From contig NZ_JAPEMC010000001.1 of the NCBI RefSeq assembly GCF_026343115.1, forward strand, positions 5,559,001-5,623,000: DNA of 64,000 nt, in the 5' to 3' direction. The position numbers were made by a program, and so were the translations under genes. This document shows positions 34,608-43,763 of this stretch, piece by piece. The notes beneath the pieces were generated by a model. That model was not told where the DNA came from. It saw only the letters and a program-made list of their open reading frames with translations, and did not search any database. Origin of the DNA: Streptomyces sp. NBC_00102 (GTDB lineage: Bacteria; Actinomycetota; Actinomycetes; Streptomycetales; Streptomycetaceae). How positions within the stretch are numbered: the first letter of the stretch is position 1; the number at the start of each line of letters is the position of its first letter.

Positions 34608-36137
34608 ATGACCAGCAGCAGCGACCGGAGCCTCGCAGTGGACGTTCAAGAACTCAAGAGCTACGAAATCCGTACGTACGGATGCCAGATGAACGTCCAC
34701 GACTCGGAGCGGCTGTCGGGCCTGCTGGAGGACGCCGGTTACGTCCGCGCACCCGAGGACGCGGACGGCGACGCCGACGTCGTGGTCTTCAACACCTGCG
34801 CGGTCCGTGAGAACGCCGACAACAAGCTCTACGGCAACCTCGGCCGGCTCGCCCCGATGAAGACCAAGCGCCCCGGCATGCAGATCGCCGTCGGCGGCTG
34901 CCTCGCGCAGAAGGACCGCGACACCATCGTGAAGCGGGCCCCGTGGGTCGACGTGGTCTTCGGCACGCACAACATCGGCAAGCTCCCGGTCCTGCTGGAG
35001 CGCGCCCGCGTCCAGGAGGAGGCGCAGATCGAGATCGCCGAGTCCCTGGAGGCGTTCCCCTCCACGCTCCCCACCCGCCGCGAGTCCGCCTACGCGGCGT
35101 GGGTCTCCATCTCGGTCGGCTGCAACAACACCTGCACCTTCTGCATCGTGCCCGCCCTGCGCGGCAAGGAGAAGGACCGCCGCACCGGCGACATCCTGGC
35201 CGAGATCGAGGCCCTGGTCGACGAGGGCGTCTCCGAGATCACGCTGCTCGGCCAGAACGTCAACGCCTACGGCTCCGACATCGGCGACCGCGAGGCGTTC
35301 TCCAAGCTGCTGCGGGCCTGCGGGAAGATCGAGGGCCTGGAGCGCGTCCGCTTCACCTCGCCGCACCCCCGCGACTTCACCGACGACGTGATCGCCGCGA
35401 TGGCCGAGACGCCGAACGTCATGCCCCAGCTCCACATGCCGATGCAGTCCGGCTCGGACACGATCCTGAAGGCCATGCGCCGCTCCTACCGGCAGGAACG
35501 CTTCCTCGGCATCATCGAGAAGGTGCGCGCCGCGATGCCCGACGCCGCCATCTCCACCGACATCATCGTGGGCTTCCCCGGCGAGACCGAGGAGGACTTC
35601 CAGCAGACCATGCACGCGGTGCGCGAGGCCCGCTTCGCCAACGCCTTCACCTTCCAGTACTCCAAGCGCCCCGGGACCCCGGCCGCCGACATGGAGGGGC
35701 AGATCCCCAAGGAGGTCGTGCAGGAGCGCTACATGCGCCTCTCCGCCCTCCAGGAGGAGATCTCCTGGGAGGAGAACAAGAAGCAGGTCGGCCGCGTCCT
35801 GGAGGTCATGGTCGCGGAGGGCGAGGGCCGCAAGGACGGCTCCACCCACCGGCTCTCCGGCCGCGCCCCCGACAACCGCCTGGTCCACTTCACCAAGCCG
35901 GAGGGCACCGTGCGCCCCGGCGACGTGGTGACCGTCGAGATCACCTACGCCGCCCCGCACCACCTGCTCGCCGAGGGCGCCACGCTCGCCGTGCGCTCCA
36001 CCCGGTCCGGCGACGCCTGGGAGAAGCGGACCGCCGCGGCGGCGGCCAAGCCCGCGGGCGTGATGCTGGGCCTGCCCACCATCGGCGCCCCCGCCCCCCT
36101 GGCCGCAGCCTCCGCACCGGGCTGCGGCTGCGACTGA
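34608..36137 (+). CDS. miaB: tRNA-2-methylthio-N6-isopentenyladenosine synthase MiaB
   Basis: Radical-SAM methylthiotransferase that modifies A37 of tRNAs after MiaA has isopentenylated it. The 509-residue protein has N-terminal cluster Cys in [16 protein letters not shown] and GGCLAQKD, the SAM-cluster motif [11 protein letters not shown] and a C-terminal TRAM domain. The extra Ala-rich tail ends GCGCD. MiaB is distinguished from RimO by the YGCQMN start and [13 protein letters not shown]. It belongs to the conserved miaB-miaA-dapF neighbourhood. Confidence 0.96.
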   Translation: MTSSSDRSLAVDVQELKSYEIRTYGCQMNVHDSERLSGLLEDAGYVRAPEDADGDADVVVFNTCAVRENADNKLYGNLGRLAPMKTKRPGMQIAVGGCLAQKDRDTIVKRAPWVDVVFGTHNIGKLPVLLERARVQEEAQIEIAESLEAFPSTLPTRRESAYAAWVSISVGCNNTCTFCIVPALRGKEKDRRTGDILAEIEALVDEGVSEITLLGQNVNAYGSDIGDREAFSKLLRACGKIEGLERVRFTSPHPRDFTDDVIAAMAETPNVMPQLHMPMQSGSDTILKAMRRSYRQERFLGIIEKVRAAMPDAAISTDIIVGFPGETEEDFQQTMHAVREARFANAFTFQYSKRPGTPAADMEGQIPKEVVQERYMRLSALQEEISWEENKKQVGRVLEVMVAEGEGRKDGSTHRLSGRAPDNRLVHFTKPEGTVRPGDVVTVEITYAAPHHLLAEGATLAVRSTRSGDAWEKRTAAAAAKPAGVMLGLPTIGAPAPLAAASAPGCGCD

Positions 36138-36185
36138 CCACCCGGCGTCACGGGACGGGCCGCCGCTCGCGCGAGGGGCGGCCAG

Positions 36186-36191
36186 TACGCT
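36186..36191 (+). promoter_or_regulatory. -10 element for the leaderless downstream gene
   Basis: TACGCT, 7 bases, then ATG at 36199. Confidence 0.4.
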
Positions 36192-36198
36192 GACCGGC

Positions 36199-36918
36199 AT
36201 GCTTGTCGCCGCCGCCGTGAGCCCCTGCCCGCCCCTGCTGGTCCCCGAGGTCGCCGCCGGGGCCGCCCCCGAGCTCGATCCGGTCCGGGCAGCCTGTGCC
36301 GAAGCCCTCGCCGTCCTGGCACGGGCCCGCCCCGATCTGCTGATCGTGGTCGGGCCCGCCGAAGAGGGCGGGCGGGGCGCTTTCCCCTCGGGGAGCGCCG
36401 GGGACTTCCTCGGGTTCGGCGTGGACCTCGGCGTCCGGCTGGGTCCGGAGGCTCCTGACGGCGACGCGTCCTCCCGGCCGCTGCCCGCCTCGCTCACCGT
36501 CGGCGCCTGGCTGCTCGCGGAGGCCGGCTGGACCGCCTCCCCCGTCGAGGGGCTCGGCGTCGGCGAACCCCTCTCCCCGGAGCGCTGCGCCGAGGCCGGC
36601 CGGGGGCTCGCGGAGCGCGAGGGCCGGGTGGCTCTGCTGGTGATGGGCGACGGCAGCGCCTGCCGTACCGTCAAGGCGCCCGGCTATCTGGACCCCCGCG
36701 CCGAAGGGTTCGACGCCGTCGCCTTCCGTGCCCTGGGCGAGGCGGACGTGCGGGCCCTCGCGGAACTCGACGCCCCCCTGGCGTACGCACTGAAGGCGGC
36801 GGGCCGGGCCCCCTGGCAGGTACTGGCCGGCGCCGCGGACGGGGCGGGCCTCGCGGGCCGGTCGCTGTACGAGGACGCGCCGTACGGAGTGGGCTACACG
36901 GTCGCCGCCTGGTCATGA
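36199..36918 (+). CDS. Class III extradiol dioxygenase-like protein
   Basis: The 239-residue protein is related to LigB/MEMO-type proteins (start MLVAAAVSPCPPLLVPEVA, later LLVMGDGSACRTVKAPGYLDPRAEGFD). It is the counterpart of the alanine-rich protein found between miaB and miaA in mycobacteria. The typical iron-binding His pair of extradiol dioxygenases is not obvious in the translation, so catalytic activity is doubtful. No signal peptide. Confidence 0.75.
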   Translation: MLVAAAVSPCPPLLVPEVAAGAAPELDPVRAACAEALAVLARARPDLLIVVGPAEEGGRGAFPSGSAGDFLGFGVDLGVRLGPEAPDGDASSRPLPASLTVGAWLLAEAGWTASPVEGLGVGEPLSPERCAEAGRGLAEREGRVALLVMGDGSACRTVKAPGYLDPRAEGFDAVAFRALGEADVRALAELDAPLAYALKAAGRAPWQVLAGAADGAGLAGRSLYEDAPYGVGYTVAAWS

Positions 36919-37032
36919 GCCCGCGCGGCCGTCGTCCGCGGCCGCCGTCCGGGCAGCCGCCTCACCCGAACGGGTGCCGGCCGCGGAGTCGGGCCCCGCG
37001 GCCGTCCCTGCGGATACGAGTGCCGACCGGCC

Positions 37033-37329
37033 TCAGTGGGCCGGCGGCGGAGGCGTACCGCCGGTGCCGCCCGTGCCGTCGAAGCCTGTCGGCCCCTGGC
37101 CGTGCGCGTCCTTGTGACCCAGGCGGTCCACCGTGTCCTTGGCCTTCTGCGTACCGCTCTGGATCTTGTCGCTGTACTTGCCCTTGGTCTTCTCGTCGAC
37201 CGTGCGTGCGGCCTTGTCCAGGCCCTGCCCGATCTTGCCCCCGTGCTGCTGCGCGAGGTCGCCGACCTTGTCGCCGACCTTGTCCTTGGCCGGTCCCAGC
37301 CGGGCCTTCAGATTGTCCAGGAACCCCAT
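37033..37329 (-). CDS. Rv0909-type antitoxin-like protein, orphan
   Basis: Small, lysine-rich, helical protein of 98 residues (MGFLDNLKARLGPAKDKVGDKVGDLAQQHGG ... KYSDKIQSGTQKAKDTVDRLG) with a flexible Gly/Pro tail. It matches the MT0933/Rv0909 antitoxin family, whose Mycobacterium member pairs with a polyketide-cyclase-like toxin. No toxin gene stands next to it. The family is abundant in Streptomyces without partners, so another role (for example CsbD-like stress protein) is possible. GAAGGTGACCC gives a ribosome site. Confidence 0.75.
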   Translation of the reverse strand: MGFLDNLKARLGPAKDKVGDKVGDLAQQHGGKIGQGLDKAARTVDEKTKGKYSDKIQSGTQKAKDTVDRLGHKDAHGQGPTGFDGTGGTGGTPPPPAH

Positions 37330-37489
37330 GGGTCACCTTCCGTGCCGTGGTCGGTCGGGCCGAACCTGCTCCCGCACCGTCACTCCTGTCCGGTGCCGCC
37401 GATTTTACTCGTCAGGAACAAAAGGTGCGCAATCCTACAAAGGGGACGGTCGGGTCGGCGGGGTGCGAGAGGTTTGGGAGACTGGGGCG

Positions 37490-38428
37490 GTGAGCAGACC
37501 AGTTCCCGCCCCCCGCGTCATCACCGTCGTCGGCCCCACCGCGGCAGGCAAGTCCGATCTGGGGGTCTTCCTCGCCCAGCAGCTCGGCGGCGAGGTGGTC
37601 AACGCCGACTCCATGCAGCTCTACCGGGGCATGGACATCGGTACCGCGAAACTGACCCTTCCCGAACGGGACGGCGTACCGCACCATCTGCTGGACATCT
37701 GGGACGTGACCCGTACCGCCAGCGTCGCGGAGTACCAGCGCCTCGCGCGCACGGAGATCGACCGGCTGCTCTCCGAAGGCCGTACCCCGATCCTGGTCGG
37801 CGGCTCGGGGCTGTACGTGAAGGGCACCATCGACGCCCTGGAGTTCCCGGGCACCGACCCCGAGGTGCGCGCCCGGCTCGAACGGGAACTGGACGAGCGG
37901 GGCCCCGGCGCCCTCCACGAGCGGCTCGCCGCCGCCGATCCGGGTGCGGGCCGGGCGATCCTGCCCAGCAACGGGCGCCGCATCGTCCGCGCCCTCGAAG
38001 TCATCGAGATCACCGGCAAGCCGTTCACCGCCAACCTCCCGGGCGACGAACCGGTCTACGACGCCCTGCAGATCGGGGTGGACGTCGAGCGCCCCGAGCT
38101 CGACGCCCGGATCGCCCTGCGCGTCGACCGGATGTGGGAGGCGGGCCTGGTGGACGAGGTCCGGGCGCTGGAGGCCCAGGGGCTGCGCGAAGGACTCACC
38201 GCCTCCCGCGCGCTGGGCTACCAGCAGGTGCTGGCGGTCCTGGCCGGCGAGTGCACCGAGGACGAGGCCCGCGCCGAGACCGTGCGCGCCACCAAGCGTT
38301 TCGCGCGACGCCAGGATTCCTGGTTCCGCCGTGATCCCCGGGTCAACTGGCTCGGCGGCGGCGAGCTCGACCGGGAGGAACTCCCGGACCGCGCCCTGAC
38401 GTTGGTCGAACGAGCGGTCACACTCTGA
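37490..38428 (+). CDS. miaA: tRNA dimethylallyltransferase MiaA
   Basis: Transfers the dimethylallyl group to A37 of tRNAs reading UNN codons, the step before MiaB. The 312-residue protein has P-loop VVGPTAAGKSDLG, the catalytic Asp region VNADSMQLYRGMDIGTAKL, HHLLDIWD and LVGGSGLYVK. The GTG at 37490 is at the family start; upstream codons back to 37133 are shadows of the antitoxin-like gene. Confidence 0.95.
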   Translation: MSRPVPAPRVITVVGPTAAGKSDLGVFLAQQLGGEVVNADSMQLYRGMDIGTAKLTLPERDGVPHHLLDIWDVTRTASVAEYQRLARTEIDRLLSEGRTPILVGGSGLYVKGTIDALEFPGTDPEVRARLERELDERGPGALHERLAAADPGAGRAILPSNGRRIVRALEVIEITGKPFTANLPGDEPVYDALQIGVDVERPELDARIALRVDRMWEAGLVDEVRALEAQGLREGLTASRALGYQQVLAVLAGECTEDEARAETVRATKRFARRQDSWFRRDPRVNWLGGGELDREELPDRALTLVERAVTL

Positions 38429-38529
38429 TCACGTGATGGCATCGGGACGCCCCGCGCGTCCTTTCCGCCCGTGCGGGCGTGCCATCATCGAGCATCGATC
38501 GATACAGCAAGTCCGAGTCGGGAGGGCGC

Positions 38530-38973
38530 GTGGCGATGGAGGCCGGCCCTCGTGACACGGAGCGGGAGGCGGCGGAGAGGCGGCTCGCCGCCGATCCGCT
38601 CAACTCGGACCTGCCCGACGACAGCGTGATGACGCCCGAGGTCGAGGTCGAGCTCAGGCCGGCCCGCAGGCTGCGGATCTGGCAGCTCGCCCCGATCGTG
38701 GTGCTCGCCGCGATCGGCTCGCTGATGTTCGCGTTCCCGCTCGCCTTCGAGTTCGGCGACGGCGGAGCCGTCGTCGCCATGCTCGGCCTGCTGATCAGCG
38801 GCTGCGCCGCGGGCTGGGGCATGATGGCCGCCCGCCGCGTCGGGCACATCTGGCCCGGTCTGCCCGCCAGGGGCTCCGGCACCCGCCCCGACTGGCGCGT
38901 GATCGCGCTCTACGGGGTGCTCATCCTCGCCCTCGTCGGCCTGGCCGTCTGGCGCGTGGCCCGGCTGCGCTGA
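38530..38973 (+). CDS. Small conserved membrane protein
   Basis: The 147-residue protein has an acidic N-terminal region (about 1-58) and three hydrophobic segments at about 62-82, 88-110 and 125-145 (LAPIVVLAAIGSLMFAFPLAF; VVAMLGLLISGCAAGWGMMAA; VIALYGVLILALVGLAVW). Family unknown to me; proteins of this form occur between miaA and dapF in Streptomyces. GGAGG lies 4 bases before the chosen GTG; the ATG two codons later is equally possible. Confidence 0.7.
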   Translation: MAMEAGPRDTEREAAERRLAADPLNSDLPDDSVMTPEVEVELRPARRLRIWQLAPIVVLAAIGSLMFAFPLAFEFGDGGAVVAMLGLLISGCAAGWGMMAARRVGHIWPGLPARGSGTRPDWRVIALYGVLILALVGLAVWRVARLR

Positions 38974-38994
38974 CCGCGCGCGTCCCGGCGCCCG

Positions 38995-39000
38995 TACAGT
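38995..39000 (+). promoter_or_regulatory. -10 element for leaderless dapF
   Basis: TACAGT, 6 bases, then the GTG of dapF. Confidence 0.45.
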
Positions 39001-39006
39001 TGCCCT

Positions 39007-39882
39007 GTGAGCACCGAGCAGATCACCTTCTTCAAGGGTCACGGCACCGAGAACGACTTCGTGATCATTCCGGACCCGGACAACGCCCTCGACCTGCCCC
39101 CGGCGGCCGTCGCGCGGCTCTGCGACCGCAGGGCGGGCATCGGCGGCGACGGGCTGCTGCACGTCGTGCGCTCCGCGGCCCACCCCGAGGCGCGGGCCAT
39201 GGCGGACGAGGCCGAGTGGTTCATGGACTACCGCAACGGCGACGGTTCGATCGCCGAGATGTGCGGCAACGGCGTCCGCGTCTTCGCCCGCCACCTCCAG
39301 CGCGCCGGGCTCGTCGAGGAGGGCGACCTGGCGGTCGCGACCCGCGGCGGAGTCAAGCGGGTGCACCTCGCCAAGAACGGTGACATCACCGTCTCCATGG
39401 GGCGGGCCGAGCTGCCCGCCGAGTCGGCCACCGTCTCCGTCGACGGCCGCAGCTGGGAAGCGCGCAACGTCAACATGGGCAACCCGCACGCCGTCGCCTT
39501 CGTGGACGATCTGGCGCACGCCGGAAACCTCTTCGCCGAGCCCGCGTACACCCCCGCGGCGGTGTACCCCGAGGGCGTCAACATCGAGTTCGTCGTCCGC
39601 CGGGGCACCCGCCACGTCGCGATGCGCGTGCACGAGCGCGGTTCCGGCGAGACCCGGTCCTGCGGCACCGGCGCCTGCGCCGTCGCCGTGGCCTCCGCCC
39701 GCCGGGACGGCATCGACCCCGCGGTGACCGGCACACCCGTCGAGTACACCGTCGACCTGCCCGGCGGCACGCTGGTGATCACCGAACACCCGCACGGCGC
39801 CGTCGAGATGACCGGTCCGGCCGTCATCGTCGCCGAAGGAGTCCTCGACGCGGACTGGCTCGAACCGGTGCTCGGTCGATAA
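39007..39882 (+). CDS. dapF: Diaminopimelate epimerase
   Basis: Converts LL- to meso-diaminopimelate in lysine and cell-wall synthesis. Streptomyces walls contain LL-DAP, but the meso form is needed for lysine. The 291-residue protein has both catalytic Cys: EMCGNGVRVFAR and ETRSCGTGACAVAVA. The start KGHGTENDFVIIPD is typical. Likely leaderless, with a -10 element 6 bases upstream. Confidence 0.96.
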   Translation: MSTEQITFFKGHGTENDFVIIPDPDNALDLPPAAVARLCDRRAGIGGDGLLHVVRSAAHPEARAMADEAEWFMDYRNGDGSIAEMCGNGVRVFARHLQRAGLVEEGDLAVATRGGVKRVHLAKNGDITVSMGRAELPAESATVSVDGRSWEARNVNMGNPHAVAFVDDLAHAGNLFAEPAYTPAAVYPEGVNIEFVVRRGTRHVAMRVHERGSGETRSCGTGACAVAVASARRDGIDPAVTGTPVEYTVDLPGGTLVITEHPHGAVEMTGPAVIVAEGVLDADWLEPVLGR

Positions 39883-40030
39883 CCCGACCGCTTTTCGCTC
39901 GAACGGGTGATCCGCTTCACGCTGCGCGAGAGGCGGACTGCCGTACGTGGTGGGGTCGGTAGCATCAAGCACCGGCCCGGGGACATCAAGGTCTGCCTCT
40001 CACCGCCGGTCGACGTCGCCGGAGGTGCCC

Positions 40031-42019
40031 ATGAGTGCAGAGGCCGCCAGTCCAGGTGTCCCCGTCCGCAAACGCTCCCGCCCCCGGATCGATCTGCGCA
40101 GACTCGGCCGGGTGGCACTCCTCGGCCCGGTCTCCCGGGGAAGACTGCCGGACGCCATCGGCCATGTGGCGGAGGCGCACCGCGCACATCACCCGGACGC
40201 CGACCTCTCCGTGCTGAGCCGGGCCTACGTCCTCGCCGAGTCCTCCCACCGCGGCCAGATGCGCAAGAGCGGTGAGCCCTACATCACCCACCCGCTCGCG
40301 GTGACCCTGATCCTCGCCGAACTCGGCGCGGAGACAACGACCCTGACGGCGTCTCTGCTCCACGACACCGTCGAGGACACCGAGGTGACGCTCGATCAGG
40401 TGCGCGAGGAATTCGGAGAGGAGGTCAGCTATCTCGTCGACGGCGTCACGAAGTTGGAGAAGGTCGACTACGGCGACGCCGCGGAGCCCGAGACCTTCCG
40501 CAAGATGCTCGTCGCCACCGGCAACGACGTGCGGGTCATGTCGATCAAACTCGCCGACCGGCTGCACAACATGCGCACCCTCGGTGTGATGCGGCCCGAG
40601 AAGCAGGCGAGGATCGCCAAGGTCACCCGGGACGTGCTGATCCCGCTCGCCGAACGCCTCGGCGTACAGGCCCTCAAGACCGAGCTGGAAGACCTCGTCT
40701 TCGCCATCCTCCGCCCGGAGGAGTACGCGCACACCCAGACTCTGATCGCCGAGTCGGAGAGCGGGCAAAGCCCCCTCGACACCATCGCGCAGAATGTCCG
40801 CGGCACCCTGCGCGAGGCCGGCATCACCGCCGAAGTCCTGATCAGACCACGCCACTTCGTCTCCGTGCACCGGGTCCGGATGAAACGCGGAGAGCTGCGC
40901 GGCACCGACTTCGGCAGGCTCCTCGTACTGGTCGGCGAGGACGCGGACTGTTACGCGGTCCTCGGTGAACTCCACACCTGTTTCACCCCCGTGATCTCCG
41001 AGTTCAAGGACTTCGTCGCCGCCCCCAAGTTCAACCTGTACCAGTCGCTGCACACCGCGGTCGTCGGTCCGGGCGGCGCGGTCGCCGAAGTCCTCATCCG
41101 TACGCACCGGATGCACAAGGTCGCCGAGGCGGGCGTGGTCGCCCTCGGCAACCCGTACGCGCCGGACGCCACCGCCCCCGCCGGGGACGAACCGGCCGAC
41201 GGCGAACGCGCCGACCCCACCCGGCCCGGCTGGCTCTCCCGGCTGCTCGACTGGCAGGAGTCCGCCCCGGATCCGGACACCTTCTGGAGCACACTCCGCG
41301 CCGATCTCGCGGAGGACCGCGAGATCACCGTCTTCCGCACCGACGGCCGCACCGTTGTCCTCCCCGCGGGCGCCAGCTGCGTGGACGCGGCGTACGCGCA
41401 GTACGGCGACGGGGCGCACCGCTGCATCGGCGCACGGGTCAACGGACGCCTCGCCACCCTCGCCACCGCCCTCGGCGACGGCGACACCGTGCAACTGCTG
41501 CTCGCCCGCGACACCGTCTCGGGGCCCTCCCGGGAGTGGCTCGACCACGCCCGTACCCCCGCCGCGCGCATCGCGATCGCCGGCTGGTTCGACGCCCACC
41601 CGGAGGACGCCGCCTCGCAGGACGCCGAGGACGCCCGGTACGCCCCGTACGCCGAAGGACAGGCCGGGGCCGAGACCGGTGGCGACGGGGAGGTCGGCGG
41701 GCTCGACTGGCCCCAGGCGCACCCGGGCCGGCCCGGGACGGACCTTCGCCCTCACGACGCCGGTGACCCGGGCGGCGATGCCACCGAATGCCTGGTCACC
41801 CTCGTCGCGGAGTCCTTCGGGCGCCCCCGGCTCCTCGCCGACCTCACCGAGGCGATCGCGACCGCCGACGCGGCCATCGTCTCCGCCACCGTCGAGCCGC
41901 CCAGCGAGCAACGGGTACGCCACACCTACACGTTGCAGCTCACCGACGTGGACAGGCTGCCCGCCCTCGTGCGGGCCATGCGGGACGTCGCGGGCGTCTA
42001 CGACGTCAGCCGCGCCTGA
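40031..42019 (+). CDS. rshA: RelA/SpoT homologue RshA
   Basis: Stringent-response protein of 662 residues, the second RSH besides RelA in Streptomyces. The hydrolase domain is intact: HRGQMRKSGEPYITHPL, LLHDTVEDTEVT (HD/ED) and KLADRLHNMRTL. The synthetase-like domain (RPRHFVSVHRVRMKRG ... FKDFVAAPKFNLYQSLH) is divergent: the usual DLRA(V/I)R is DFGRLL and NGYQSLH is NLYQSLH. A TGS domain (about 440-500) and a C-terminal ACT domain follow. The ATG has GGAGGTG 7 bases upstream. It may act mainly as a (p)ppGpp hydrolase. Confidence 0.88.
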   Translation: MSAEAASPGVPVRKRSRPRIDLRRLGRVALLGPVSRGRLPDAIGHVAEAHRAHHPDADLSVLSRAYVLAESSHRGQMRKSGEPYITHPLAVTLILAELGAETTTLTASLLHDTVEDTEVTLDQVREEFGEEVSYLVDGVTKLEKVDYGDAAEPETFRKMLVATGNDVRVMSIKLADRLHNMRTLGVMRPEKQARIAKVTRDVLIPLAERLGVQALKTELEDLVFAILRPEEYAHTQTLIAESESGQSPLDTIAQNVRGTLREAGITAEVLIRPRHFVSVHRVRMKRGELRGTDFGRLLVLVGEDADCYAVLGELHTCFTPVISEFKDFVAAPKFNLYQSLHTAVVGPGGAVAEVLIRTHRMHKVAEAGVVALGNPYAPDATAPAGDEPADGERADPTRPGWLSRLLDWQESAPDPDTFWSTLRADLAEDREITVFRTDGRTVVLPAGASCVDAAYAQYGDGAHRCIGARVNGRLATLATALGDGDTVQLLLARDTVSGPSREWLDHARTPAARIAIAGWFDAHPEDAASQDAEDARYAPYAEGQAGAETGGDGEVGGLDWPQAHPGRPGTDLRPHDAGDPGGDATECLVTLVAESFGRPRLLADLTEAIATADAAIVSATVEPPSEQRVRHTYTLQLTDVDRLPALVRAMRDVAGVYDVSRA

Positions 42020-42120
42020 GGCCCTGGCTCCCGCCGCCCGGCCCGCCCGGCCACCTCGTTCGGGTGGCCCGGCAGCGCGTCGCCCCCCGCCGGGACGGAG
42101 GGCGCTGATAGCGGTGATCC

Positions 42121-43635
42121 ATGCCGCCCACCTCCCGCCGCCTGCGCACCGTCCTGCTGGCCGCCGCGTCGGCCGGCCTGATCGCCGCCGCCCCGCCCGC
42201 CCCTGTGGAGAGCGGCCCCCTCGGCATCGGGGACCGGCTCTTCCCCACGCTCGGCAACCCGGGCTACGACGTCCTCTCGTACGACATCGCCCTCGACTAC
42301 GGCGGCCGCAACACCGATCCGCTGGAGGCCGTGACCGTCATCAGGGCGCGGACCACCGAGCCCCTGGACCGGATCAACCTCGACTTCGCCGGCGGCGAGG
42401 TCCGCTCGGTCGCCGTCAACGGGCTGACCGCGCGGTTCACCGGCGAGGACGAGGACCTGATCGTCACCCCGGCCGCACGGCTGCCGGCCGGGGTACCGGT
42501 ACGCATCACCGTCCGGCACACCAGCGACCCCGACCAGGGCGCGGACAGCGGCGGCTGGGTCCGCACCGCTGACGGCCTCGCCCTCGCCGGTCAGGCCGAC
42601 GCCGCCCACCGGGTCTTCCCCTGCAACGACCACCCCTCCGACAAGGCGTACTTCACCTTCCGGATCACCACCCCCGAGCAGCTCACGGCCGTCGCCAACG
42701 GACTGCCGGCCGGTCTCGGCCACCGGGGCGCCACGGTCACCCGGACCTTCCGTACCGAGCACCCGATGGCCACCGAGCTCGCGCAGGTCTCCATCGGCAC
42801 CTCCGAGGTCCTCCACCGGAGCGGCCCCGGCGGCCTGCCCCTGCGCGACGTCGTCCCGGCGGCCGACGCGGCGGCCCTGGAGCCCTGGCTGAGCAGGACC
42901 CCCGCCCAGATGGAGTGGATGGAACGCCAGGTCGGCCCGTACCCCTTCGAAACGTACGGGCTGCTGGTCGCCGACACCGTCACCGGCTTCGAGCTGGAGA
43001 CCCAGACCCTGTCGCTCTTCGAACGCCGGCTCTTCACCGGGGACACCCACCCCGAGTGGTACGTCGACTCCGTGATGGTCCACGAACTGGCGCACCAGTG
43101 GTTCGGCGACAGCGTCTCCCCGGCTTCCTGGTCCGACCTCTGGCTCAACGAGGGGCACGCGAGCTGGTACGAGGCCCGCTACGCGCAGGAGCGGGGCGGC
43201 CCCAGCCTGGAACGGCGCATGCGGGACGCGTACACCCGGTCCGACGCCTGGCGGGAGGCCGGCGGACCGCCCGCCCGCCCCGCCCCGCCGGCGGCCGGGC
43301 ACAAGCTAGACCTGTTCCGGCCGGTGGTCTACGACGGCAGCGCCCTGGTCCTCTACGCGCTGCGCCAGGAGATCGGCGAGGAGGCCTTCGACCGGCTGGA
43401 GCGGGCCTGGGTGCGCGGGCACCGCGACGGGTCCGCCACCACGGCCGATTTCGTCGAGCTCGCCTCGCGCGAGGCCGGACGCGACCTTTCGGCGTTCCTC
43501 GACGGCTGGCTGTACGGGGCGAAGACCCCCGCCATGCCCGGCCACCCGGACTGGCGCGGCGCCGCGCCGAAGAAGGCGGCCCCGGCCGCCCCGGCCCCGC
43601 ACCCGGTCCCCGGCGCCACGGGGAAACCCGCATGA
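42121..43635 (+). CDS. Secreted M1 family zinc aminopeptidase
   Basis: Predicted exported metallopeptidase of 504 residues. A signal peptide covers about the first 26 residues (RRLRTVLLAAASAGLIAAAPP). The N-terminal beta-sandwich is followed by the gluzincin domain with zinc site HELAHQWFG and third ligand in WLNEGHASWYE. The GAMEN loop of true aminopeptidases appears replaced by GFELETQ, as in several actinobacterial M1 proteins. It ends with an Ala/Pro/Lys tail. No clear partner genes. Confidence 0.88.
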   Translation: MPPTSRRLRTVLLAAASAGLIAAAPPAPVESGPLGIGDRLFPTLGNPGYDVLSYDIALDYGGRNTDPLEAVTVIRARTTEPLDRINLDFAGGEVRSVAVNGLTARFTGEDEDLIVTPAARLPAGVPVRITVRHTSDPDQGADSGGWVRTADGLALAGQADAAHRVFPCNDHPSDKAYFTFRITTPEQLTAVANGLPAGLGHRGATVTRTFRTEHPMATELAQVSIGTSEVLHRSGPGGLPLRDVVPAADAAALEPWLSRTPAQMEWMERQVGPYPFETYGLLVADTVTGFELETQTLSLFERRLFTGDTHPEWYVDSVMVHELAHQWFGDSVSPASWSDLWLNEGHASWYEARYAQERGGPSLERRMRDAYTRSDAWREAGGPPARPAPPAAGHKLDLFRPVVYDGSALVLYALRQEIGEEAFDRLERAWVRGHRDGSATTADFVELASREAGRDLSAFLDGWLYGAKTPAMPGHPDWRGAAPKKAAPAAPAPHPVPGATGKPA

Positions 43636-43763
43636 CGGGCGCGGAGGGCGCATGCCACTATCAGGGGTCGGCAAAGCGGCCGGCCCGGGAATCCTTCGGG
43701 AATCATCCGGGGACGTGACGCGTTGTGACAGTCACTACGAGAAATCTTCGACGTAAGGATCCA

